From: Crocosphaera chwakensis CCY0110
GTDB taxonomy: Bacteria > Cyanobacteriota > Cyanobacteriia > Cyanobacteriales > Microcystaceae
Reading direction: 5' to 3'
DNA: 64,000 bases
Assembly: GCF_000169335.1 (NCBI RefSeq)
Contig: NZ_AAXW01000001.1
Span: forward strand, 1 to 64,000
Positions 8,375 through 16,660 of the stretch are shown here, in pieces. The notes beneath the pieces were generated by a model. The model had not been told where the DNA came from, searched no databases, and saw only the letters and a list, made by a program, of their open reading frames with translations. The stretch's first letter is position 1. Every line of letters begins with the position of its first letter. Position numbers and translations under genes: made by a program.

Positions 8375-9016
8375 ATGATGTTTATGATTATTGACTCATT
8401 AAAACAAATCATTCTACCCAAATATGAGCTTTCTATTAACTCTAGTAACATTGAAAATAGTAGTATAATTATCAAGGAAACTCAAAAAGATACAAAACTA
8501 AAAACAGTAGAAATAACTGGACTTTTTGCAGAACACACTTATGGTTTTACATTAGAAGGAAACAAGAAAGATGATCAACCAATTTGTAAATACTTTGACT
8601 CTGAACAAAAAAACATTAATAAAGTTTGTGATGGTGTAATCTTCACCCAAATAGAAAACAAAAATTATATTTTTTTCTGCGAACTTAAATCTGATAGACT
8701 TACTCCTAGTGATTATTTAGTACAATATCAAAATTCAACCTTGTTTATAGATTATCTCATCAATATTTTAAACAGTTTTTATCTACAAGAATATAAACCA
8801 GATTATAAGTATTTATTGTTTCATACACAGACAAAACAAAATAGTAAAGCAAGAAATATAACACAACCAGTAAGATTAGTAGGAGTTCAAACTAAAAAGA
8901 ACCCCAAAAATGGATTTGAATTAGATTTCTATGGTATTTACCGTGAAATTTCTAAGTTTGAAGCTCAACAAGGAGCTAAAATTAAAGTAAATATTAATGA
9001 TATCTTAGACAATTAG
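8375..9016 (+). CDS. PD-(D/E)XK nuclease-like partner of the upstream ATPase
   Basis: This 213-residue protein has no name I recognise. Residues 84-118 show a restriction-nuclease-like core: VCDGVIF (D86), then a strand ending FFCELKS (E103, K105), then YLVQYQ, matching the D...ExK spacing with a following helix containing glutamine. This supports a PD-(D/E)XK fold but is short of proof. It follows the ATPase with a two-base gap and no separate promoter, so they form one operon. ATGs at 8375, 8378 and 8384 are all possible starts. The natural reading is an ATPase-gated DNA or RNA cutter used against phages or plasmids. Confidence 0.65.
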   Translation: MMFMIIDSLKQIILPKYELSINSSNIENSSIIIKETQKDTKLKTVEITGLFAEHTYGFTLEGNKKDDQPICKYFDSEQKNINKVCDGVIFTQIENKNYIFFCELKSDRLTPSDYLVQYQNSTLFIDYLINILNSFYLQEYKPDYKYLLFHTQTKQNSKARNITQPVRLVGVQTKKNPKNGFELDFYGIYREISKFEAQQGAKIKVNINDILDN

Positions 9017-9044
9017 ATGTTTAATCTTACTCAATAAAATATAA

Positions 9045-9605
9045 CTAAATTAATCCTGCTTTTTCAAAAATAAATTGAGGTTTTAAACTTAAATTAGGTA
9101 AGATATTATCTTCTAAACTATCATTACCCTGTTTTGTTTCTGGAGGTGAGTCGGGATAAAAAATAGTAATTTTTTTAACTTGTGTATCAATTAACCAAAC
9201 TCTATCAACTCCTGCTTTTAAATATGCTTCTGCTTTCTCACTTAAATCACCAAAAGATTGACCCTGAGAAATAACTTCAATAACTAAATCAGGAGGAATA
9301 GGACAAGCATCATCTTCTAATGTAATATTACCCAACTTTGCAAAAAAAACATATAATAAATCAGGAATAGGACACCAATCTTTTCCGTCTCTTTTTAACC
9401 TCACAGCCCATCCTATATCCACTTCTCCTCTATTTTCACTCCAATCATTCAAAAGTATCAATAATTGGCTTTGAACACGAGAATGAGAACGTTTCGGTGA
9501 CATTTTTTGTGTTAATTCTCCGTTAAAAAATTCATAATTTTCGTTAGCAAGAGGAGATGAGAGAAATTCATCTATAGTTAGAGAGGTTCGAGTTAAAGAT
9601 TGCAT
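9045..9605 (-). CDS. Uma2 family (DUF820) putative endonuclease
   Basis: A 186-residue protein with the Uma2 plan: an N-terminal LTIDEFL segment, YEFFNGEL, HSRVQSQL, then PDLLYV and PPDLVIEVIS, which carries the conserved acidic residues of a PD-(D/E)XK core, then YLKAGVDRVWLIDTQ with the terminal strand. These genes are multiplied in cyanobacterial genomes and their substrates are unknown. It ends 28 bases from the end of the ATPase/nuclease pair, facing it. A second Uma2 gene lies at 22857-23474. Confidence 0.9.
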   Translation of the reverse strand: MQSLTRTSLTIDEFLSSPLANENYEFFNGELTQKMSPKRSHSRVQSQLLILLNDWSENRGEVDIGWAVRLKRDGKDWCPIPDLLYVFFAKLGNITLEDDACPIPPDLVIEVISQGQSFGDLSEKAEAYLKAGVDRVWLIDTQVKKITIFYPDSPPETKQGNDSLEDNILPNLSLKPQFIFEKAGLI

Positions 9606-9947
9606 AATACCAAGATTTACTAATTGATATAATATAGCACTACCAATTATAGTTAGGATGTTAAAGAGATTCCTCGTTCCTCGGAATGACAGCTAAAGAT
9701 ACTTAGTCAATGATAAATAGTCTATAATGTGAACATCTCAAGTAGTATTACAAATTGAAAATAGTAGAGTAGATAGATAAAGAAAGTAGAAGAAATTAGA
9801 AAGAAGTAGAAACAAGTAGAATTCAATTGTTCACTAAAAAAACTGTCATGTTTGTTGCTCAATCCTGTTGTTATTCCCTTTAAAGTAGAAACAGTTGGAC
9901 ATCAATATCGTCATCATACTTAAATTCATTAACGGAACATAAACGCT
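9606..9947. other. Intergenic region with dispersed repeat and purine-rich tract
   Basis: Divergent spacer between the Uma2 gene and the COP23 gene. It contains one half-copy of a dispersed repeat (9633-9691) and, at about 9765-9822, a run of irregular AGAAAGTAGAA-like units on the plus strand. The units vary in spacing and sequence and do not form a CRISPR. The COP23 promoter should lie between 9825 and 9947, but no clear boxes were found. Confidence 0.45.
9633..9691 (-). repeat. Dispersed repeat, half element (family A)
   Basis: Read on the minus strand it begins TGTCATTCCGAGGAACGAGG and ends in GTGCTATA. The same order of blocks (TGTCATTCCGAGGAA, AATCTC, TTAA, ATCCTA, GTGCTATA) recurs at 16182-16242. 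Confidence 0.65.
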
Positions 9948-10790
9948 ATGAAAAAACAATTATCTAACCACATGAAAAACGTAGTCAAAAGAACAGGATA
10001 TGGTTTAGGATTGATGATTCTCTTTTCTGCTTCATCAGCAAATGCTAATCCCTTAGTTGATTTTCTCAGAGATTATAGAAATTATCGCACTTCTGACCCT
10101 CAAGATTATGATTATAATGTAGCGCAACAGAGTCCTGACGACATCATTATTGATTCTAACCCCCAAACCACTCCCCCACCTCCTCCAGTAAATACCAGTT
10201 CTAGTGATACTCGTTTTGATTGTCAATATCACGACGGACAGTATAAGGTTATGTATCGTCCTCAGTCTCAGGGAATGCAACCTTATCCTTGGGCTATTCC
10301 GAGTAATATGGGAGATGGTTGGACAGCAGAACGTCGTTGTAATGAAATCAGTCGACGGTTAGAGATGTATCGACCCGACGGACTCTTAGAATTAAAAAAC
10401 GGTCGAGAAAATAGTTATGATACTATTTGCGTCACCACAGAAGTTGATCCCCGTTGTCGTATTGTTTTAACAGTTCCTCCTGGAAAAAATCCAGAAGTTA
10501 CCCGTAATCAAATCTTTCAAACCCTAGTCGCAGCAGAAGAAGGACAATATACCCAAGGGGTTAACGCTTTTACGGGAGGTAGTGGTATCACTAACCCACT
10601 GGGCCAACTCCTTAACGGAACCGTTCCACAAATTGGAAAACCTTCCTCTACTCGTTCTAGTGGCATTAACTTACGTCCTTTCTTGGCCCCGACAGATGGA
10701 GGAACAGGAGAAAAATTAGAAAAAACTCCGACTAATTCTAACAGTCGCCCTTCTAATTCTCGTACCTTAAACCCTAATCTCTTTCGATAG
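9948..10790 (+). CDS. COP23 (circadian oscillating protein) domain protein, exported
   Basis: A signal peptide is clear: basic MKKQLSNHMKNVVKR, hydrophobic GLGLMILFSASS, then ANA cleavage near residue 33. After a Pro-rich linker (about 65-85) comes the COP23 domain, about residues 92-210, with four conserved cysteines (FDCQYHDG, ERRCNEI, DTICV, DPRCRIVL). The C-terminal 70 residues are Ser/Asn/Thr/Pro-rich and likely disordered. COP23 was described as a membrane-associated protein whose amount oscillates daily in Synechococcus RF-1, a Cyanothece relative; its biochemical role is unknown. It is probably periplasmic or membrane-associated here. It is a single gene with its own terminator. Confidence 0.88.
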   Translation: MKKQLSNHMKNVVKRTGYGLGLMILFSASSANANPLVDFLRDYRNYRTSDPQDYDYNVAQQSPDDIIIDSNPQTTPPPPPVNTSSSDTRFDCQYHDGQYKVMYRPQSQGMQPYPWAIPSNMGDGWTAERRCNEISRRLEMYRPDGLLELKNGRENSYDTICVTTEVDPRCRIVLTVPPGKNPEVTRNQIFQTLVAAEEGQYTQGVNAFTGGSGITNPLGQLLNGTVPQIGKPSSTRSSGINLRPFLAPTDGGTGEKLEKTPTNSNSRPSNSRTLNPNLFR

Positions 10791-10800
10791 GATAAAAATA

Positions 10801-10827
10801 GTCCTCAAGATGATTTATCTTGGGGAC
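10801..10827 (+). terminator. Terminator-like hairpin after the COP23 gene
   Basis: GTCCTCAAGAT pairs with ATCTTGGGGAC over eleven positions (one G-U) around a GATTT loop. The tract after it is AT-rich (ATAAATAATTTT) rather than a pure T-run. Confidence 0.65.
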
Positions 10828-10872
10828 ATAAATAATTTTATCTCATAGCAAAATACAGTGAACTTTTCTTGG

Positions 10873-11610
10873 CTAATCTCGTTTTCGCAAAATAGGTGCA
10901 GGTTTTTTCAACGGCTTTTTTGGGATAGGAAAAAAAGGAATTTTTAGTTCAACAATTAGTGTAGCAATTTGCTGTATTTGTTCTAAAGTTAACTGATTTT
11001 CTTTGTGGGTTAATAGTTGTCTAAGTTCAGCTAAACCATGACAAACCGGAACAGAGCATTCTTTTGCTTTTAGCCATTTTGCCAGCCATTTTGCCACTGG
11101 AAAAATTACTGGAGCTACTACCAAGTCCCTGTTAAATCCTGATAGAGAATAATTAAGCCATTGCTGAAACATTTTTTGATGATATAAACTTTGTTGTGTA
11201 GGACTATTTTCGATAGGAATCCATTTTGTCCCTTCTCTTCGTTTCCAGTTATCTCTATAGGCAGTCCATGAACCTTTCCAAGTTTTTACTTCTATCAAGA
11301 AAACACCTGGTTCACCAATTAATAGTAGATCAATTTCTGTTAGTTTACCCTTAGTAGTAGGAATTAGTGCATTTTTAAGCATAATCCAATGTTCGGGTAA
11401 AGATATAGCTAACATCGATACTAAATTTTCTCCAATCTCTCCTTTAATTTTATTTTTCATTTGCTCAAACTGAAATAATCCAGCACCAACGGCTCCTAAA
11501 ATTCCACCTCCCCAGTTCTCATTTACAGCTTGGCGTTTAGCCGTCACTTTTTGGTGAACTTGTTTATCAAAGTATTCTTTAAGTAGTGGCGATTGCTTCA
11601 ATATTTTCAT
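10873..11610 (-). CDS. NERD domain (nuclease-related) protein
   Basis: The 245-residue protein has a NERD domain from about residue 55 to 165: KGEIGENLV opens it, and EIDLLLIGEPGVFLIEVKTW carries the D...ExK nuclease-like signature (about residues 93-112). An N-terminal glycine-rich hydrophobic patch near 35-48 could touch membrane. The C-terminal tail is Pro/Lys-rich. NERD proteins are thought to process DNA, but the targets are not known. No partner gene is adjacent. It lies tail-to-tail with the COP23 gene. Confidence 0.85.
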   Translation of the reverse strand: MKILKQSPLLKEYFDKQVHQKVTAKRQAVNENWGGGILGAVGAGLFQFEQMKNKIKGEIGENLVSMLAISLPEHWIMLKNALIPTTKGKLTEIDLLLIGEPGVFLIEVKTWKGSWTAYRDNWKRREGTKWIPIENSPTQQSLYHQKMFQQWLNYSLSGFNRDLVVAPVIFPVAKWLAKWLKAKECSVPVCHGLAELRQLLTHKENQLTLEQIQQIATLIVELKIPFFPIPKKPLKKPAPILRKRD

Positions 11611-11767
11611 GATTTTTGATACTAACTTTTAGTTAATTGCGAATAACTATGTCAAACCAACATTTTTCTGGTTATAGGCCACAATGATCGTTAATCTTAT
11701 AGATTGGATTGAGGAATAAAACCTAAAATATTAAAAGTAATTTCATCGCAACAAAAACATTTTTTAG

Positions 11768-11823
11768 ATAGCTTCTATGTCTCCTTTGTCATTTTAAATA
11801 GAAGAGATATAGAAGCTATTTTT
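11768..11823 (+). terminator. Long hairpin with T-run between NERD and FAAL genes
   Basis: ATAGCTTCTATGTCTC (11768-11783) pairs with GAGATATAGAAGCTAT (11804-11819), followed by TTTTT on the plus strand. The stem sits 8 bases past the end of the minus-strand ligase gene; in that direction a T-rich tract also follows after a few A residues. It may act in both directions. Confidence 0.6.
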
Positions 11824-11830
11824 CATCAAA

Positions 11831-13618
11831 TTAATTTCCTACTGTGATAACATTATTAGTCCAGACTCCTACTGTATTTAAGGTACTATCTAGAAAACCT
11901 TCTTTACAAGCGTAACGCTGAATTTTACCACTGGGAGTTTTGGGAATACTGGCAGTTTTTAATAGTACAATGCTATGAGTCGATAGTTGATGTTTTTTAG
12001 TAACAACTTCATTCATAGCTGTCACCACTTCATTAACATCAAGATGACGTAGATAGGTACGTTTTAATTCTTGAACAATGACTAATTTTTCGCCTTCTTC
12101 AGTCGCTACAGAAAAAGCAGCGTTTGCACCTATTCGTAACGCAGGATGACTCGTTTCAACCGTTGATTCTATATCTTGAGGATAATAATAGCGACCGTCC
12201 ATAATAATCATATCCTGGATACGACCCGTAATATACAATTCTCCCCATTGGAAAAATCCTAAGTCCCCTGTGCGTAAAAATGGCCCTTCTTTTCCGTCGG
12301 CTAAATAAGCATCAAAGGTTCTTTTTGTCAATTCTGAATCATTCCAATACCCTTGTGCTACACTTACCCCTCCTATCCAAATTTCTCCCACTTGGTTCGG
12401 TTGACAACGAGTCTTAGTTTCGGGATCAACAATAATAATTTTGTCAAAAAAGGTTTGTCCACATCCCACTAATTTCTGAGTCTTAACCTGATCATTTTGT
12501 TCTAATTCAATAACATTTTGTTGTAAAGCATCAGAATTCACTTTATGAACTACAGGAAGACCCGTTTTTAAGCCTCCAGAGACAAATAAAGTGGTTTCTG
12601 CCATGCCATAACAAGGATAAAAAGCTTGGGGACGAAAGCCATAAGGAGCAAATTTTTCGGTAAACTGTTCTAAAGTGTCTGCACGAACCAACTCACCCCC
12701 ATTAAAGGCCACTGTCCAACTTTTGAGATTAATGTCTGAACATTGTTCTGGGGTAATTTTCCGTACACAGAAGTCATAGGCAAAATTCGGTCCACCACTG
12801 GTGGTAACTCCATAACGACTAATGACTTCTAACCAACGAATTGGCTTTTGTATAAAAGCATTAGGAGACATCAAAATAGAGGGAACCCCTAAATATAATG
12901 GTTGAATAATATTACCTACCAGTCCAATAACATGAAATAGAGGTAACCAACCAGCAACCACCGTTTTGTCAGAATGACCTAAGGCCATTTCCAGCAATCG
13001 TTCATTGTTTAAGAGGTTGTCATGACTTACCATCACGCCTTTCGGATTTCCGGTTGATCCTGATGTGTACTGTAAAAAGGCGATGGTATCTTTGCTTATC
13101 TCTGACTTGATCCATTGTGATGCTAAGTCACGGTTAATAGTTTCAGTGGTTAACCATTTCAGATGATTAAAAGCAGGTTGTTTAATCCAGTGATTCTCAA
13201 GGTTATTAAAGAGAGACTCAGTAGTTAAAACAATGTTAACTTGAGCATCTGAGATAATTGAGGCTAATCTGCTAAGATTATGACGGGAATGAGAGGGATA
13301 AACAGGGACAGCAATAACACCAGCGTAGAGACAGGCAAAAAAGCCTATGAGAAATTCTGGACCAGGATGATATAACAATAAAGCGCGATCGCCGATTTGG
13401 GTGCAAGATTGAAGGGTTGCTGCGATCGCTTTTGCTTGTGTCTCTAATTCTTGGTAGGTTAAACGACTCGATTCGGTTTCCCCATCTTCTAAGAAAATAT
13501 AACCCGTTTTTTCCGATTGATGCTGGACTTGATAAGCCAAAATATCTAATAAAGTTGGAAATGGCTGTAAATTTTTGACTTTAGAAGGGGTACTATAAGA
13601 ACGACTTGAAAAATTCAT
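11831..13618 (-). CDS. Stand-alone fatty acyl-AMP ligase (FAAL)
   Basis: An adenylate-forming enzyme of 595 residues. The AMP-binding signature TSGSTGNPKG is near residue 190; YGMAETT is near 340; RTGDLGFF near 451 and GRIQDMII near 466 follow; and PKTPSGKIQR sits near the C-terminus. The overall pattern (LPLFHVIG, short C-domain, HSRH near residue 112) matches FAALs, which make acyl-adenylates for transfer to a carrier protein rather than to CoA. No acyl carrier protein, PKS or NRPS gene is nearby in the window, so the acceptor is unknown. The ATG at 13618 fits the family start. It is preceded by a 370-base divergent spacer shared with the S1 gene. Confidence 0.9.
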   Translation of the reverse strand: MNFSSRSYSTPSKVKNLQPFPTLLDILAYQVQHQSEKTGYIFLEDGETESSRLTYQELETQAKAIAATLQSCTQIGDRALLLYHPGPEFLIGFFACLYAGVIAVPVYPSHSRHNLSRLASIISDAQVNIVLTTESLFNNLENHWIKQPAFNHLKWLTTETINRDLASQWIKSEISKDTIAFLQYTSGSTGNPKGVMVSHDNLLNNERLLEMALGHSDKTVVAGWLPLFHVIGLVGNIIQPLYLGVPSILMSPNAFIQKPIRWLEVISRYGVTTSGGPNFAYDFCVRKITPEQCSDINLKSWTVAFNGGELVRADTLEQFTEKFAPYGFRPQAFYPCYGMAETTLFVSGGLKTGLPVVHKVNSDALQQNVIELEQNDQVKTQKLVGCGQTFFDKIIIVDPETKTRCQPNQVGEIWIGGVSVAQGYWNDSELTKRTFDAYLADGKEGPFLRTGDLGFFQWGELYITGRIQDMIIMDGRYYYPQDIESTVETSHPALRIGANAAFSVATEEGEKLVIVQELKRTYLRHLDVNEVVTAMNEVVTKKHQLSTHSIVLLKTASIPKTPSGKIQRYACKEGFLDSTLNTVGVWTNNVITVGN

Positions 13619-13987
13619 AGTTGATTATTAAGATTGGATAGTGTTGTGTAATTACTGCAAAAAATTCGATAATTTTGCCTAATAGAAATTGCTAAATTTC
13701 TTGTTTTCCCCCAGTTAATAGTTTCTCTTGATAATATACCCAAAAGATTACGGAGATGAACATGGTAAAATAAAAATTATAGAATCAATTAAATATTAAG
13801 ATTTAAAAGAAAAATAGAGCTTTTTTTAGTGAAATGGAGTAAAGAAAGAAGGATAAATAATAATTAATTTGATAGAGAGGATTGAGGATTAATGTTTCAA
13901 ACAGTTATCAGAGAACTCTCCACGTTATAATTAATAATGGACTCACATTTTTGAGTCCTTATCAGTCTTTACTTATCTTTAACGATC
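13619..13987. other. Divergent spacer between FAAL gene and rps1b
   Basis: AT-rich. On the plus strand a TATAAT box at 13926-13931 with a weak TTATCA (13905-13910, 15-base spacing) could start the S1 transcript, giving a leader of about 50 bases that contains the hairpin at 13939-13958. The FAAL promoter was not located. Confidence 0.4.
13939..13958 (+). promoter_or_regulatory. Perfect hairpin in the leader of rps1b
   Basis: GGACTCA pairs with TGAGTCC (seven pairs, six-base loop) 29 bases before the start codon. It is not followed by a long T-run. Position just upstream of an S1-type RNA-binding gene suggests a possible autoregulatory site; this is inference. Confidence 0.4.
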
Positions 13988-14902
13988 ATGACTTCAGACT
14001 CCGCTTCCCCCAAGGGTTCTCAAATTTCTTTTTCTATGGATGACTTCACCAAAGCCCTTGATCAGTATGATTATAAATGCGAAAAAGGGCAAGTTATTCG
14101 GGGGAAAGTGATACAACATACCGATGAAGGGGCTTTTGTTGATATTGGCGGTAAATCAGCCGGGTTTGTTCCCATCAATGAAGTTGATTTACAGTCTCGT
14201 CCTAATCTAGCAGAAATTTTACCCCTCGATGAAGAAAGAGAATTTCTCGTTACCAGTGAACAAAACGCCGATGGACAAGTTAAACTGTCCCGTCGTCAAC
14301 TACAACTAAAAGAAGCCTGGGAAAATGTAGGAGAAATCGCTGAAATGGGTCATTCTGTACAAATGCGCGTCACTCGAACCAATAAAGGGGGAGTGGTTGG
14401 TGAAGTAGAAGGATTACAAGGATTTATTCCGCGATCGCATCTTTTAGAAAAAGAGGATTTAAACGCTTTAGTAGGACAAATGTTAACCGCTACGTTTCTA
14501 GAAGTGAACCCTTCGACTAATAAATTAGTTCTTTCCCAACGTAAAGCGATCGCAGCAGCGAGAATGGATAAACTAGAAGCCGGTCAATTAGTCAGTGGAA
14601 AAGTCTCCAGAATTCAACCTTATGGCGTTTTTGTTGATTTTGAAGGGGTTTCCGGATTATTACATATTACTCAAGTTAGTGGTTCCCGTGTCGATGATTT
14701 GAACCATATCTTCAAATATAATCAAGATATTAAAGTAATGATTTTAAGTATTGATGAGTATAAAAATCGGATTGCTTTATCCACTAAAATTTTAGAGAAT
14801 TATCCTGGTGAAATGATGGAAAAGTTTGATGAAGTGATGAAGACCGCTGATGCAAGGGTAGACAAAGCAAAAGAAGCAATGGAAAAAGAAGAACAAAGTT
14901 AA
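13988..14902 (+). CDS. rps1b: Ribosomal protein S1 paralogue with three S1 domains
   Basis: This 304-residue protein carries three S1/OB-fold RNA-binding domains: about residues 30-100 (GQVIRGKVIQHTDEGAFVDI), 115-180 (GHSVQMRVTRTNKGGVVGEV) and 195-265 (GQLVSGKVSRIQPYGVFVDF). Cyanobacteria usually have two short S1 proteins, Rps1A (about 328 aa) and Rps1B (about 305 aa); the length and the charged C-terminus fit Rps1B. It helps mRNAs without strong Shine-Dalgarno sites bind the 30S subunit. It begins at ATG 13988, after a hairpin-containing leader. A degenerate hairpin with AGAGAAAAAA follows the stop. Confidence 0.85.
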   Translation: MTSDSASPKGSQISFSMDDFTKALDQYDYKCEKGQVIRGKVIQHTDEGAFVDIGGKSAGFVPINEVDLQSRPNLAEILPLDEEREFLVTSEQNADGQVKLSRRQLQLKEAWENVGEIAEMGHSVQMRVTRTNKGGVVGEVEGLQGFIPRSHLLEKEDLNALVGQMLTATFLEVNPSTNKLVLSQRKAIAAARMDKLEAGQLVSGKVSRIQPYGVFVDFEGVSGLLHITQVSGSRVDDLNHIFKYNQDIKVMILSIDEYKNRIALSTKILENYPGEMMEKFDEVMKTADARVDKAKEAMEKEEQS

Positions 14903-14919
14903 AATCTTTCTCCCCTTTT

Positions 14920-15033
14920 CTAAGACTGATTAGGGGAAGAGAAAAAATTAATATCAGCAGTTCGGACTAAATTAAATTGTTTTTCGGCTTCATCAATGGT
15001 TGTTATTCTTTTAGTAATAGCGGTTGGAGACAT
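14920..15033 (-). pseudogene. Fragment resembling the N-terminus of a cyanobacterial restriction-type protein
   Basis: A 37-codon frame begins MSPTAITKRITTIDEAEKQF and continues NLVRTADINFFS before stopping. The pattern EAEKQFNL...FF recalls the first residues of cyanobacterial HsdR-N/DUF proteins, which normally continue with hundreds of residues. Here the frame ends in the hairpin region shared with the 3' end of rps1b. It looks like a gene remnant. Assignment is from memory of that N-terminus and is weak. Confidence 0.35.
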
Positions 15034-15081
15034 CTTATCTGAATGATTAGAATTTTAATAATTCTAGCAAAGAATTATCGA

Positions 15082-16080
15082 TTATTTTCCTACATAAATA
15101 TCTTCAGGTAAAATTTCTTGCATCATATTATTATCAAGATTGGATATTTTTGCTAATCGATTCGCTTGTTTTGCTATTGTTTTTTCAAAAATATTCCTAA
15201 CTAATCGACCATTACCAAAACTTTTATTACGATTATTATATAATTCCTGGAATTGCAATAAGAGTTTTTCTTCTGCTTCTTTATGTAAATGGTAGTGATG
15301 TTTATTAGAAATACTTTGGAAAATTAATAATAATTCTTTCGGGGTATAATCTTCAAAGTTAAAATAACGAGTAAAGCGAGATTGTAGGCCAGGGTTTGAG
15401 TCAATAAAGCGGTTCATTTCTTCACCATATCCTGCCACAATAACCACTAATCTATCTCGGTTATCTTCCATTCTCTTTAGTAATGTATCAATGGCTTCTT
15501 GACCAAAATCATTACCAGAATCGACAGGTTTTAGGGTATAAGCTTCGTCAATAAATAATACCCCATCTAAAGCAGATTCTACTACTTCATCGACTTGTTT
15601 TGCTGTATGTCCGATATATCCTGCAACCATTCCTGATCTATCTGTTTCAATTAAATGGCCTTTTTTTAGTATTCCTAATTCTTTATAAATTTTACCCATT
15701 AATCTTGCTACGGTTGTTTTTCCTGTTCCTGGAGAACCACAAAAAACGGAATGTAAGGTGATAGGAATACCCGATAATCCTTGTTGTTTTCTTAGGTTTT
15801 GAATTTTAATAAAGTTTACATATTCTTGTACTTCATCTTTTAAACTATTCAGTCCAATTAATTCGTTTAAATCTTTTAAAATAGTTTCTATTTCGTTATT
15901 ATTATCCGAATTATTCTTTATTGTGTTATTTGAGTTAGAACTATTATTGATAGAATTTTGATTAACTTCTTTTTTTAATTGTTCTAATTCATAATCTATC
16001 GAATCAGGATGTGCATGATAACTAGATAAGTTTTTTCTATCTTCTTCTACCATAGCACGATAATCTTTATCAAAATCCAT
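15082..16080 (-). CDS. CbbX/SpoVK-type AAA+ ATPase, paralogue 1 (OCP locus)
   Basis: A 332-residue AAA+ protein. Walker A is GSPGTGKTT (about residue 117); GYIGHTA is the CbbX-like pore-loop region; Walker B is LFIDEAYTL; NPGLQSRF contains the arginine region; FGNGRLVRNIFE is the C-terminal sensor-2 segment. Residues about 40-65 are an Asn/Ser-rich linker. The family includes the red-type Rubisco activase CbbX, a hexameric remodeller that pulls on its target. The start is set at ATG 16080 because GAGG sits eight bases upstream; an in-frame GTG at 16089 is less likely. It is about 60-65% identical by eye in the core to the ATPase at 18329-19525, and the two flank OCP and FRP. Target unknown. 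Confidence 0.87.
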   Translation of the reverse strand: MDFDKDYRAMVEEDRKNLSSYHAHPDSIDYELEQLKKEVNQNSINNSSNSNNTIKNNSDNNNEIETILKDLNELIGLNSLKDEVQEYVNFIKIQNLRKQQGLSGIPITLHSVFCGSPGTGKTTVARLMGKIYKELGILKKGHLIETDRSGMVAGYIGHTAKQVDEVVESALDGVLFIDEAYTLKPVDSGNDFGQEAIDTLLKRMEDNRDRLVVIVAGYGEEMNRFIDSNPGLQSRFTRYFNFEDYTPKELLLIFQSISNKHHYHLHKEAEEKLLLQFQELYNNRNKSFGNGRLVRNIFEKTIAKQANRLAKISNLDNNMMQEILPEDIYVGK

Positions 16081-16137
16081 ATTAAACACCTCATCTAGAG
16101 AAAAATAAGTAATAGGTTAATGTCAAGATAAGCATTT

Positions 16138-16242
16138 ATAGCAGTACAAAAATGAGTTAGGACATGATTTATCTGTTTAATTGTCATTCCGAGGAAACAA
16201 GAAATCTCCTTAATATCCTACTCATAATAGGTCGTGCTATAT
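16138..16242. mobile_element. MITE-like element with terminal inverted repeats (family A)
   Basis: The left end TATAGCAGTACAAAAATGAG followed by TTAGGACAT resembles the reverse complement of the right end (TATAGCACGACCTATTATGA, then GTAGGATAT). Total length about 105 bases with no coding capacity. The interior holds TGTCATTCCGAGGAA, shared with 9633-9691; the end block is shared with 24992-25022. This is the pattern of a small non-autonomous element. No target-site duplication was confirmed. Confidence 0.55.
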
Positions 16243-16350
16243 TATAATCTAGAAGATTGTTTTACATACTATCTCAAGACATAAGATTATTATTCCCATA
16301 CCATACTAAAAAATTAACAAAATAGGAAAAAATATTTAAGTAAAAGTCAA
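16238..16350. repeat. Diverged direct repeat, copy A, upstream of OCP
   Basis: Shares with copy B (16546-16660) the ordered blocks TATTA-AATC, AGATTGT, TACATA, GAGACATAAGATT (A: CAAGACATAAGATT), TATTC-CATA, and an AACAAAATAGGAAAA-like tract. Spacing between copies is 308 bases. Confidence 0.5.
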
Positions 16351-16545
16351 TAACACTTAAACGCTATAAAATTGTATGATACTCTAGTAATTGAAACAAA
16401 TATATGATAGGTAATGCTAATTTTTAAAAAATGGTTACTCAAAAATTTTTATGTGCATCACTTACCCTACAATTTTTTGATTTTATTGAAGAACAAAAAT
16501 TCAATTATTCAATATCTAAAAAATAAATAGGTAATCAAAGAATTA

Positions 16546-16660
16546 TGTATTACAATCCATAAGATTGTGCTACATAGTAGTGAGACATAAGATTTAGTAT
16601 TCTCATAAAAGTCTTGCAAATAAACAAAACAATAGAAAATACTTAACCTTAAGTTAAGAG
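16546..16660. repeat. Diverged direct repeat, copy B, upstream of OCP
   Basis: Second copy of the block at 16238-16350, lying about 200 bases before the OCP start codon. Similarity continues through AAACAAAACAATAGAAAATA versus ATTAACAAAATAGGAAAAAA. Confidence 0.5.

Noticed and set aside
9765..9822. Short AGAAAGTAGAA-like repeats considered as a CRISPR
   Set aside because: Units are too short and irregular, with no spacers; no CRISPR array is seen anywhere in the window.
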